DNA of 33,274 bases. Source: Candidatus Nitrotoga sp. SPKER. GTDB lineage: Bacteria; Pseudomonadota; Gammaproteobacteria; Burkholderiales; Gallionellaceae. A program made the translations under genes and the position numbers. Under the pieces are notes generated by a model. It ran no database searches and was not told the origin of the DNA. It worked only from the letters and a program-made list of their open reading frames with translations. Where the stretch lies: positions 1 to 33,274 of the forward strand of contig QFXG01000003.1 in assembly GCA_003402285.1 (NCBI GenBank), given 5' to 3'. Shown one piece after another: positions 8,929 through 16,421 of the stretch (position 1 is its first letter; each line of letters opens with the position of its first letter).

Positions 8929-9789
8929 CTAGACTGCCACTTTGACAATTTTTTGCTTTGTGCGCTCCAGTGCGACAAGGAATGCATCGGCCAAAGTTGC
9001 TTTAGTAATGACGCTAGTTAGATCAACACCAAGATGCACAATCGTTTGGGCAATTTGTGGGCGGATACCGCTGATAATGCAATCTGCACCCATTAATCTC
9101 GCTGCAGCCACAGTTTTAAGCAAATGTTGTGCTACCAACGTATCGACCGTAGGCACGCCAGTGATATCAAGAATGGCAATCGTAGCGCCTGTATCCACAA
9201 TCTCTTGCAGGAGGCTTTCCATTACAACTTGTGTGCGTGATGAATCCAATGTGCCTATCATTGGCAATGCCAGTATACCTTCCCAAAGTTGAACAACAGG
9301 TGTTGAAAGTTCCAACATCTCCTGTTGCTGACGGGAAATAATTTCTTCACGGCCTTTTTGATAAACCTCTGTGGTGTACAGGCCCAATTTATCAAGAATA
9401 ACTGTGATGTTCCACAATACTTCCGCAAGAATTGCTATATCTTTAAAATTCTCACGAGCAATATTAAATAATGGTTGCTTAAGAGAGAAAATAAAAGTTG
9501 CAGTATCAGAAGGTGAAAAACCTTTTTTAGCACGGCTCAGAGAAACATCAGCCAGTAAGACGCGTACATCGTCCCACTCATTTCCCGTAAGTTTATCGTT
9601 TTTATTATTTTGTAGGGCGCCAGAAAAAAGTTGTAAAAACTTTCTGGATTCTTGTTTAACCTCATTTTCTGAGATTAAATCACGACGCATGGTGAAGCTA
9701 GAAAGCTGATAACTACCCCATTGTTCAAGAATAATTTTCTCGTCTTTTTGGATTACTTGTGCAATTTGATCGCAGCCGACATTGGTCAT
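8929..9789 (-). CDS. rsbR: RsbR-type stressosome sensor (RsbRD-like N domain + STAS)
   Basis: 286 residues. The N-terminal half (about 1-150) resembles the RsbRD-type N domain: helical, with LEQWGSYQLSSF, LADVSLSRAKKGFSPSD and a long helix leading into QQQEMLELSTPVVQLWEGI. The C-terminal STAS domain (about 160-280) carries GTLDSSR, LDITGVPTVDTLVAQHLL and GIRPQIAQTIVHLG. Thr217 (VDT) corresponds to Bacillus RsbRA Thr205; the Thr171 position is Ser183. No histidine occurs before residue 222, so the sensor domain cannot supply a haem ligand of the kind described for Vibrio RsbR. It is the first gene of the six-gene operon; AAGGCG five bases before the ATG serves as ribosome site. Confidence 0.9.
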   Translation of the reverse strand: MTNVGCDQIAQVIQKDEKIILEQWGSYQLSSFTMRRDLISENEVKQESRKFLQLFSGALQNNKNDKLTGNEWDDVRVLLADVSLSRAKKGFSPSDTATFIFSLKQPLFNIARENFKDIAILAEVLWNITVILDKLGLYTTEVYQKGREEIISRQQQEMLELSTPVVQLWEGILALPMIGTLDSSRTQVVMESLLQEIVDTGATIAILDITGVPTVDTLVAQHLLKTVAAARLMGADCIISGIRPQIAQTIVHLGVDLTSVITKATLADAFLVALERTKQKIVKVAV

Positions 9790-10253
9790 AACTTCGCCTT
9801 TATTTTTGAGGAATAGTATTAATAAGTTATTGATATATTATTTACAATATAATTGTATATGCATAGTTAAACGGCTTAAAAGATTTTCAGCATCACAAGT
9901 TGTATTATGAAAGCATGGACAAGGTTACCACCCTGTTGTTCTCGCTGTTCGGTTTGGCTACAACCCACACACGGTTCGTTCTGAAAATAGAATTAAAGAA
10001 AATGAGTCGACGATCACTGCGGCACATATCAAAAGCAACCCTCTCCCACCAAAACTTCAAATTCACTCAAACATCTTTGGTAAGGTGTGTTATTCAACAT
10101 TTCCCTAGCATCTGCGAAGTAAAACGCAGTATGAGTGTATAATAGTTACTTAGTGTAGCCTGAATTGAGTCATGCAAACAGCCACGGCTCTACGCAGATG
10201 GCGAAAATGACAAATCCATTTTAGATAATACGATCTGAGCAATATCTAGGTAC
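9790..10253. other. Intergenic region between divergent rsbR and mlaA
   Basis: About 460 bases between divergent genes with no convincing gene. The part next to rsbR (9790-9870) is very AT-rich and must hold the stressosome promoter; TTGTAA and TATTAA boxes spaced 17 bases apart can be found on the minus strand, but in such AT-rich sequence this is weak. It includes a dyad, TACAAT-ATA-ATTGTA at 9843-9857. The central part (about 9910-10080) has normal base composition and an open frame of 80 codons (TTG start at 9900) that resembles no family I know and lacks a ribosome site; it may be a gene relic. Confidence 0.4.
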
Positions 10254-10281
10254 TTGCGGCTATTGGTATTGCGACTATAAT
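10254..10281 (+). promoter_or_regulatory. Candidate sigma-70 promoter of mlaA
   Basis: A perfect TATAAT lies at 10276-10281 with TTGCGG (first three bases match consensus) at 10254-10259, spacer 16 bases. A start of transcription near 10288 would give a short leader to the ATG at 10305. The ten bases TATAATTGTA here also occur at 9848-9857 near rsbR, possibly by chance in AT-rich promoter DNA. Confidence 0.45.
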
Positions 10282-10304
10282 TGTACAAAATAAACTCACT
10301 TTCA

Positions 10305-11264
10305 ATGATTTTCATGTCCTCAACTAGAATTTATTTATTGCTTGTCAGTCTTGCGTTAGGTGGCTGTGCTTCAACTCAGGGGGCAAGAAATCCGCAAGAC
10401 CCACTGGAATCATTTAACCGGAGTATGTATACATTTAACGATACGGTGGACAGGACTGTATTGAAACCGGTAGCGAAAGGCTATAACACTATCATCCCGG
10501 AACCCGGAAAAATTATGGTGACAAATTTTTTCTCAAATCTGGATGACATCATTGTCACTATAAATGACCTGCTACAATTAAAATTTGCTCAAGCTGCATC
10601 CGATGGCACACGAGTATTATTCAACTCAACATTTGGCATTTTGGGCTTGTTTAACATTACCGATCGGCTTGAAAAACACAATGAAGACTTTGGTCAGACT
10701 TTAGGCTACTGGGGCGTCAGCAGTGGGCCTTACGTCGTCCTCCCGTTCTTTGGCCCCAGAACTGTTCGTGATAGCGTCGGCTTATATGCAGATAGTTATG
10801 CCAGTCCCATTCGCCTTATTCCTGATATACCTACACGCAACGTGATGTATGTAACACGAACGGTCAATCTTCGAGCTGGCCTGCTGGATCAGGAAAAAAT
10901 ATTGGAAGAAGCCGCAATTGATCGTTATGCCTTTATCCGTGATGCCTATCTACAACAACGTCAAAGCTTAGTCTATGACGGCAATCCGCCTCGTGAAAAA
11001 TTCGATGACGAAGAAAATAGTGATATGCCGGATAAAACTTTAATCGATGATAAACAAGAAAATTCACAGCCAGCCGCAGGGGATACACCTAAACCAGAAG
11101 AAATAATTGACACATCTGTTTCCAACAGCATGGAATCACCGACACAACAATCATCCAATGATGCTGCGTCCAGTTCGCAGGGAATGGCTGCTGATACATC
11201 TTTTAACCCCTATAGAATGGAGCAACCAATGCCCACAACAACAGAAAATACCGTACTAAATTAA
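10305..11264 (+). CDS. mlaA: MlaA (VacJ) outer-membrane lipoprotein of phospholipid retrograde transport
   Basis: About 319 residues. A short lipoprotein signal ends in LALGGC; the following Cys is the lipidation site. The MlaA domain is clear: DPLESFNRSMYTFNDTVD, LKPVAKGYNTIIP, VLFNSTFGILGLFN, EDFGQTLGYWGVSSGPYVVLPFFGP and RTVRDSVG. MlaA sits in the outer membrane with porins and removes phospholipids from the outer leaflet, passing them to the Mla pathway; no other mla gene is in this window. I prefer ATG 10305 (or 10314, three codons later); the longer TTG frame from 10281 overlaps the -10 box. After about residue 230 there is a tail of roughly 90 residues rich in Asp, Glu, Ser, Pro and Gln, longer than in typical MlaA of about 250 residues. 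Confidence 0.9.
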   Translation: MIFMSSTRIYLLLVSLALGGCASTQGARNPQDPLESFNRSMYTFNDTVDRTVLKPVAKGYNTIIPEPGKIMVTNFFSNLDDIIVTINDLLQLKFAQAASDGTRVLFNSTFGILGLFNITDRLEKHNEDFGQTLGYWGVSSGPYVVLPFFGPRTVRDSVGLYADSYASPIRLIPDIPTRNVMYVTRTVNLRAGLLDQEKILEEAAIDRYAFIRDAYLQQRQSLVYDGNPPREKFDDEENSDMPDKTLIDDKQENSQPAAGDTPKPEEIIDTSVSNSMESPTQQSSNDAASSSQGMAADTSFNPYRMEQPMPTTTENTVLN

Positions 11265-11339
11265 AAAATCATTCTGACATTGATCTAATACTAAGCTCCG
11301 TAATCAGTCCTCCGGTAAGCTGCGAAAAATAAAGTTAGC

Positions 11340-12215
11340 TTAACGTCCTGCGCGTAATGCCTCAATCCGTTCATCAAGAGATGGATGCGTACTAAATAAT
11401 TTAGCGAACCCTCCTCCACCCGCAATACCAAATGCGGCCATCTGTTCGGGCAGAGTAGCCTGTTCGTGATTAATTTTCAGTTTCTCCAATGCAGCAATCA
11501 TCTTGTTACGTCCTGCCAGATTTGCCCCGCCTGCATCGGCACGAAATTCGCGCTGGCGCGAAAACCACATAACGATAATGCTGGCAAGAATACCCAATAC
11601 CATTTGTGCAATGATGTTGGTAATCCAATAAGCTGGACCATACCCACGCTCAGTTTTAAACACCAAACGATCCACCAAATGGCCAATGATTCTGGAGAAG
11701 AAGATTACAAAGGTGTTGACTACTCCTTGTATAAGCGCCAGCGTTATCATGTCACCATTAGCAACATGGCTGATCTCGTGCGCTAACACAGCTTCCGCCT
11801 CATCCCGGCTCATGTTATGCAGCAAGCCGGTACTTACCGCCACTAGCGCATTATTGCGATTCCAGCCGGTAGCAAAAGCATTTACGTCTGGTGCTTCATA
11901 GATCGCCACTTCAGGCATACCGATTCCCGCAGATTGCGCCTGCTTGCGTACTGTTTCCATCAGCCAGCGCTCAGTAGGATCAATCGGATTAGAAATAATC
12001 TGTGCTCCAACCATCCGCTTGGCCGACCATTTAGACAGGAACAACGAGACTATCGAGCCAGCAAACCCCATCACCGCCGACATAGCCAAGAGAGCATTGA
12101 AATTAATGCCGCCACTATCATTCAATACCTTGTCAATACCTAGCAAGCGTAAAGTAATACTAATGACAAAAAGTACAGCCAGATTGGTCAAGATAAACAG
12201 AAAAATTCGTTTCAT
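11340..12215 (-). CDS. htpX: HtpX, membrane-bound zinc metalloprotease
   Basis: 291 residues. Two N-terminal membrane spans (about 3-20 and 40-60), a cytoplasmic protease domain with the zinc motif HEISH (His146, Glu147, His150), two further spans (about 155-175 and 190-215), and the third-ligand region [10 protein letters not shown]. The C-terminus has the family's [13 protein letters not shown]. HtpX degrades misfolded or damaged inner-membrane proteins together with FtsH and is heat-inducible in other proteobacteria. The ATG at 12215 has AAGGA about eight bases upstream; the frame continues 11 codons further upstream, but without a ribosome site or hydrophobic N-terminus. It converges on mlaA with 75 bases between stops and no clear terminator. 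Confidence 0.93.
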   Translation of the reverse strand: MKRIFLFILTNLAVLFVISITLRLLGIDKVLNDSGGINFNALLAMSAVMGFAGSIVSLFLSKWSAKRMVGAQIISNPIDPTERWLMETVRKQAQSAGIGMPEVAIYEAPDVNAFATGWNRNNALVAVSTGLLHNMSRDEAEAVLAHEISHVANGDMITLALIQGVVNTFVIFFSRIIGHLVDRLVFKTERGYGPAYWITNIIAQMVLGILASIIVMWFSRQREFRADAGGANLAGRNKMIAALEKLKINHEQATLPEQMAAFGIAGGGGFAKLFSTHPSLDERIEALRAGR

Positions 12216-12282
12216 ATATATGTCCTTCTTAAACTGAAAATTATGCAATGCGATTTTTTGTATTTACATTTCGTAGTGCTTA

Positions 12283-12310
12283 ATGTTGGGGTAGTACGCC
12301 GTATTTCAAG
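12283..12310 (-). promoter_or_regulatory. Sigma-32 (RpoH) type heat-shock promoter of htpX
   Basis: Read on the minus strand: CTTGAAA (12310-12304, preceded by CC), a 12-base spacer, then CCCCAACAT (12291-12283). The RpoH consensus is CTTGAAA, 11-16 bases, CCCCATNT. The predicted transcript start is about 60 bases before the htpX ATG. The match to both boxes and the identity of the gene support each other. Confidence 0.78.
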
Positions 12311-12403
12311 GGTACCCACCAATACAAATTATTATAGAATGTAAATTATTATTGTAAGTAGACCTAAACGCAGGCAAATAAATTCCCAGAGTGAGGATAA
12401 AAA

Positions 12404-12454
12404 ATGTCATTAGAAACTAATAGAATTGTGTGTATAAAATGCAAGAATTGCTAG
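12404..12454 (+). CDS. Candidate short upstream open frame (16 codons) before membrane-protein gene
   Basis: ATG at 12404 preceded by GAGG with seven bases between; encodes MSLETNRIVCIKCKNC and stops inside the next gene, overlapping its ATG (12439) in another frame. It has the better ribosome site of the two. It could be a leader peptide with translational coupling, or the true N-terminus of the next gene displaced by one frameshift. No homology can be judged at this length. Confidence 0.25.
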   Translation: MSLETNRIVCIKCKNC

Positions 12455-13254
12455 ATCATCCCGCCGTACAGGGCGGTCTCGCTCCTTTCGTTATTGCACT
12501 GATAGTGGCAGAATTATTACAGCGCTTACGTTTAAGCGGTTTAGCAATTATTGCCGGGTTTGCTGTCACTGTTTACCTGGTGAGTGGTTTCTCTTTTGAG
12601 CCACTCACCTCTACGCGCAAAATCGTGCTGCTGGGCTTACTCTCTGCACTACTTGCTCTAATACTATTACGATTTAATTGGCGTCCATTACGCTTGATTC
12701 TTGCGATAGCAGGCGGTATTGCGACAGTGTGGATGGCGTTGCGCATCATACAACAGCAGGATATGACACATATGTTGCTGTGGGGTGGCGGGTGTGCTTT
12801 GTATGTCGGCTGGTTGATATTCTGGATGGATACGCTACATGAATCCCCAGTACGAGCAGGAAGTGCAGGCATGGCATTGGGACTGGGCACAGGTGGGTCT
12901 GCACTGCTAGGCGCATCCGCCCTGCTCGGCCAGTTCGGTTTAGCTCTGGGTGCGGCGGCAAGTGCTTACCTGCTACTTCAAGCAATATTTAACAGCCGAT
13001 TACCATGCGGGCGTACCTTTACCCTGCCCTTGTCACTCATCGCCGGATTGACTGCCTGTCTCGCAGTGCTGACCGCACAATTGCCATGGTATGCTTTAAC
13101 TGTGCTGGCAGGAATCCCACTAGCTGCAAAAATTCCGGTCTCCGAAAAAATGGGGCTATGGTTGCAATCATTATTACTCTCAATTGCCCCCTTAGCCTGC
13201 GCGGCAGGTGCTGTATACATAACTTGGCATGTGGCAGGTGCACCGCCTTTTTAA
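12439..13254 (+). CDS. Integral membrane protein of unknown function
   Basis: 271 residues from the ATG at 12439 (a GTG at 12430 in frame is possible). Nearly all of it is hydrophobic: about eight or nine membrane spans, for example residues 14-24, GLAIIAGFAVTVYLVSG, IVLLGLLSALLALILL, LILAIAGGIATVWMAL, MLLWGGGCALYVGWLIFW, a Gly/Ala-rich pair (GMALGLGTGGSALLGASALLG and FGLALGAAASAYLLL), LIAGLTACLAVL and a final span near PLACAAGAVYITW. There is no recognisable motif, and I cannot name the family. It is divergent from htpX and convergent with the efflux operon. Its own ribosome site is poor. Confidence 0.7.
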   Translation: MQELLDHPAVQGGLAPFVIALIVAELLQRLRLSGLAIIAGFAVTVYLVSGFSFEPLTSTRKIVLLGLLSALLALILLRFNWRPLRLILAIAGGIATVWMALRIIQQQDMTHMLLWGGGCALYVGWLIFWMDTLHESPVRAGSAGMALGLGTGGSALLGASALLGQFGLALGAAASAYLLLQAIFNSRLPCGRTFTLPLSLIAGLTACLAVLTAQLPWYALTVLAGIPLAAKIPVSEKMGLWLQSLLLSIAPLACAAGAVYITWHVAGAPPF

Positions 13255-13257
13255 TCA

Positions 13258-13275
13258 GAATTTTGTACAAAATTC
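13258..13275. repeat. Perfect 18-base palindrome between convergent genes
   Basis: GAATTTTGTACAAAATTC reads the same on both strands. It lies four bases after the stop of the membrane-protein gene and ten bases from the stop of the RND pump gene. The arms are AT-rich with no GC stem, so it is a poor intrinsic terminator; it could be a protein-binding dyad. Confidence 0.6.
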
Positions 13276-13285
13276 GATCTCTGAG

Positions 13286-16200
13286 CTATACATCAGATTT
13301 TTTTTGAAAAGAACTGGTTTCTTCCGCAAATATGGAGAACAACAAGGGCAGTAATAACAAGGTGAACAGAGTAGCAGAAACAATCCCGCCAACAATCACC
13401 ACTGCAAAAGGACGTTGCGTTTCCGAACCTATACCATGAGAAAGCGCGGCGGGTAACAGGCCAATACCGGCCATCAGCGCGGTCATCAGGATAGGACGTA
13501 GGCGTGCAACCGCGCCTTCCAGCACACTCTCATATATATCCTTACCATTACGTAAGCCTTCCATAAATTGCTCTACCATGATTACACCATTTTGAACTGA
13601 GATGCCTGCCACGGCAATGAACCCGACAGCGGCTGAAACGGACAGATGTAGCCCCGCGAATCCAAGTCCGGCAATCCCACCAATCAGTGTGAAAGGTACC
13701 ATCAAGATCACCAAAAGTGCTTTACGCATGGAACGAAATGCCCAGAACAACAATATAAAAATCATCAGTATTGACAACGGTACGATGATTTTCAAACGTT
13801 TGATTGCACGTTGCTGATTTTCAAATTGCCCACCCCAAGTCATGCTATAGCCAGGCGGAAGTTTCACCTGTGCATTCACTTTTGCCATCGCTTCATCAAC
13901 AAAGCTACCTTGATCGCGCCCAAGCAAATTGGCTTTTACTGCGACTAATCGTCCACCTGCTTCACGCCCGACCCGAGCTGCTCCCTGCCGCACGGTAATT
14001 TCAGCAATTGAGCCCAAGGGTAACGTTCCTCCAGCAGGTAATGTTATCGGTAAATCGGCCAGATCATCTACTGCGTCCCGATATGGCTTATCCAGACGCA
14101 GGGTTACATCGAAACGTCGGCTTTCTTCGTAAAAAATGTTGACTGTACTACCGGCCATAGCGATTTTTATGGTGTTATTTACATCATTGACATTGATGCC
14201 ATAACGCGCCATCCGATTGCGATCAAGCGTAATATTTAATTCGGTTTGTCCGCCGACTTTAATTGCTGCTACGTCAGCCGCTCCACGAATGCCATTAAGA
14301 ATATGGGCAACTTGCTCCGATTTATCTTCAAGAATTTCTAAATCAGAACCAAAAATCTTAACCGAGATTTCACCCTTTACACCCGATAACGCTTCCTCCA
14401 CATTATCTTGGATGACTTGAGAAAAATTCGTCGGAACGCCGGGAATAGCGCGAATTTTTTTGGTCATGTCCGCAATTAATGCTTCTTTATCGACGAAATG
14501 CCAGGTGTCATGCGGGTTAAGATCAGCCATAATTTCCAGATTGTTCGGCCCTTTCGGATCAGTACCATCATCGGGGCGCCCCACCTGAGTGGTGACATTA
14601 TTTACCTCAGGATAGGAATTCAGAATAGCGCGCACCTGACGTTCAACATCCTTGGTTTTGTCTAAGGCAGTCGCTGGCGGCAAGCTGATAGTCAGCCAGA
14701 TATTACCTTCGTCCAGCTTGGGTAGAAATTCACTCCCCAGAAAAGGGACTACCATAAGTGTGATCGCAAGCAGACAGGTGGAAGCGACTACAATGCTTTT
14801 ACGACGATTACCTGCCCACAGCAGCAAGTTTCGATAATGCCCTTGCAGTTTGTGCATCCAGTCACTGTGCTTTTCAGCAAGATCTTTATTTTTTACCGCA
14901 TAGCTTAATAACGTAGGCAATAATGTCAAAGTCAACAAAATTGCACCTAGAAGAGCGAACGTCAGGGTAAGCGCAACGGGCGTAAAAATTTTTCCTTCTA
15001 CGCGCTGAAAAGTGAATATCGGCAAGAAAGCCAATATAATTATTGCCTTGGAGAACAAGATGGGGTGTCCCATCTCAATGCAGGTTTGCTTAATGAGATG
15101 TAAACGCCAGCCATAAGTGTGGTGCTGCGGCAATGCATCCGCCTTGGCTAAAGCAAGCTTGACCATCAGCGCCTCAATCAAAACGACTGCACTATCAATT
15201 ATGATTCCAAAGTCCACCGCGCCGAGCGAAATCAAGTTAGCGGACACGCCTCCGTGATCCAGCAAGATAAATGCAAACAACATTGCCAGCGGAATAATCA
15301 CCGCTACGGCAAACGCCGCATACCAGTTTCGCAAAAATAATATCAGGATGGCTATAACTAATATCGCCCCAACAATAAGATTTTCGCTCACCGTACGAAC
15401 TGCGTGGCGAACCAGGTCAGTTCTGTCATAGTAAGGGACTATTTTCACCCCAGGTGGCAATTTGGGTGTGAGTTCTGCAATACGAATTTTGAGGGCTTGC
15501 ACGATCCGAGTGGCATTTTGCCCTTTGGTCATCTGCACGATACCTTGCACTACATTGTCGTAATCATTAAAAGCCACAATACCGGAACGTGGCCGTTCAC
15601 CAATCGCTACCTCACCAACATCACTAACCAGTACGGTCTTGCCATCCTTGGCCATAATCACGACACGCGCAATGTCACCTGTCGTTTTAAATAAGCCAAT
15701 ACTGCGCACCACCAATGCCTCGTCACCTCGCTTCAACACACCGCCGCCACCATTGTTACTATTGTTACTCAGGGCTTGAGCTACTTGATCAAGCGTTACA
15801 TTAAATTTACGCAAAAGAAAGGGATTAATATGAATTTGATATTCTTTCACCGTACCACCAAAACTGACTACATCTGCTACACCCGGAACTTGACGTAACG
15901 CGGGGCGTAGAACCCAATCCTGTAGTGCGCGTACTTCATTGGGCGACATGTCTTTAGGCACTTCCAGCACATAACGATATACCTCTCCTACCGCGTTCGT
16001 GAGCGGAGCCAGGCTGGGTTGTACGCCAGGAGGCAAACTGATGTTCTGTAGTTTTTCCAATACTTGGTGACGGGCAAAATAATCATCGGTGCGGTCAGAG
16101 AAAGTAAGCGTAATGACTGACAAACCCGTAATCGATACAGAACGCAATTGTGTCATGCGTGGAACACCACTCATTTCACGCTCAATTGGTAACGTTATAC

Positions 16201-16390
16201 TACGCTCTACCTCCTCGGGAGCTTGGCCCAAAGCTTGAGTAACAATCTGTACCTGGACATCCTGGACATCAGGAAATGCTTCAATCGGCAGATTTTCGAT
16301 GGCCTGCCAACCGGCAATCATCAGTACACATGTGCCAGCCAGCACAAACATGCGTTGTTGCAATGCAAATGTAATTAACTTTTCTAACAT
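13286..16390 (-). CDS. Heavy-metal RND efflux pump (CzcA/CusA family)
   Basis: 1034 residues, full length for the HME-RND family. N-terminal span (about 14-31) then porter domain (FPDVQDVQVQIVTQALGQAP), spans 4-6 around 335-500, second porter half and C-terminal spans. Span 4 carries DFGIIIDSAVVLIEA with Asp393, Asp399 and Glu406, the D-x5-D-x6-E pattern of proton relay in CzcA-type (Co/Zn/Cd) pumps. The later AGISVQNGVIMVEQF is also typical. It exports a divalent or monovalent metal from periplasm or cytoplasm using the proton gradient. It is the third gene of an outer membrane factor-adaptor-pump operon, starting 31 bases after the adaptor stop. No metal regulator lies nearby, so the exact ion is unassigned; I withhold a gene symbol. 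Confidence 0.88.
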   Translation of the reverse strand: MLEKLITFALQQRMFVLAGTCVLMIAGWQAIENLPIEAFPDVQDVQVQIVTQALGQAPEEVERSITLPIEREMSGVPRMTQLRSVSITGLSVITLTFSDRTDDYFARHQVLEKLQNISLPPGVQPSLAPLTNAVGEVYRYVLEVPKDMSPNEVRALQDWVLRPALRQVPGVADVVSFGGTVKEYQIHINPFLLRKFNVTLDQVAQALSNNSNNGGGGVLKRGDEALVVRSIGLFKTTGDIARVVIMAKDGKTVLVSDVGEVAIGERPRSGIVAFNDYDNVVQGIVQMTKGQNATRIVQALKIRIAELTPKLPPGVKIVPYYDRTDLVRHAVRTVSENLIVGAILVIAILILFLRNWYAAFAVAVIIPLAMLFAFILLDHGGVSANLISLGAVDFGIIIDSAVVLIEALMVKLALAKADALPQHHTYGWRLHLIKQTCIEMGHPILFSKAIIILAFLPIFTFQRVEGKIFTPVALTLTFALLGAILLTLTLLPTLLSYAVKNKDLAEKHSDWMHKLQGHYRNLLLWAGNRRKSIVVASTCLLAITLMVVPFLGSEFLPKLDEGNIWLTISLPPATALDKTKDVERQVRAILNSYPEVNNVTTQVGRPDDGTDPKGPNNLEIMADLNPHDTWHFVDKEALIADMTKKIRAIPGVPTNFSQVIQDNVEEALSGVKGEISVKIFGSDLEILEDKSEQVAHILNGIRGAADVAAIKVGGQTELNITLDRNRMARYGINVNDVNNTIKIAMAGSTVNIFYEESRRFDVTLRLDKPYRDAVDDLADLPITLPAGGTLPLGSIAEITVRQGAARVGREAGGRLVAVKANLLGRDQGSFVDEAMAKVNAQVKLPPGYSMTWGGQFENQQRAIKRLKIIVPLSILMIFILLFWAFRSMRKALLVILMVPFTLIGGIAGLGFAGLHLSVSAAVGFIAVAGISVQNGVIMVEQFMEGLRNGKDIYESVLEGAVARLRPILMTALMAGIGLLPAALSHGIGSETQRPFAVVIVGGIVSATLFTLLLLPLLFSIFAEETSSFQKKSDV

Positions 16391-16421
16391 TGCTTCTCTA
16401 ATATTTGATTAGAAACGACAT

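Noticed and set aside
9843-9857. TACAAT-ATA-ATTGTA dyad as rsbR operator
   Set aside because: Noted in the intergenic entry only; such dyads are common in very AT-rich DNA and no regulator is linked.
9900-10142. 80-codon open frame (TTG start) between rsbR and mlaA
   Set aside because: No ribosome site, no recognised domain, ends just before an AT-rich promoter region; kept only as a possible relic in the intergenic entry.
10281-10304. Longer mlaA start at a TTG (10281)
   Set aside because: It overlaps the TATAAT box and would put eight extra residues before the lipoprotein signal; the ATG at 10305 or 10314 is more reasonable.
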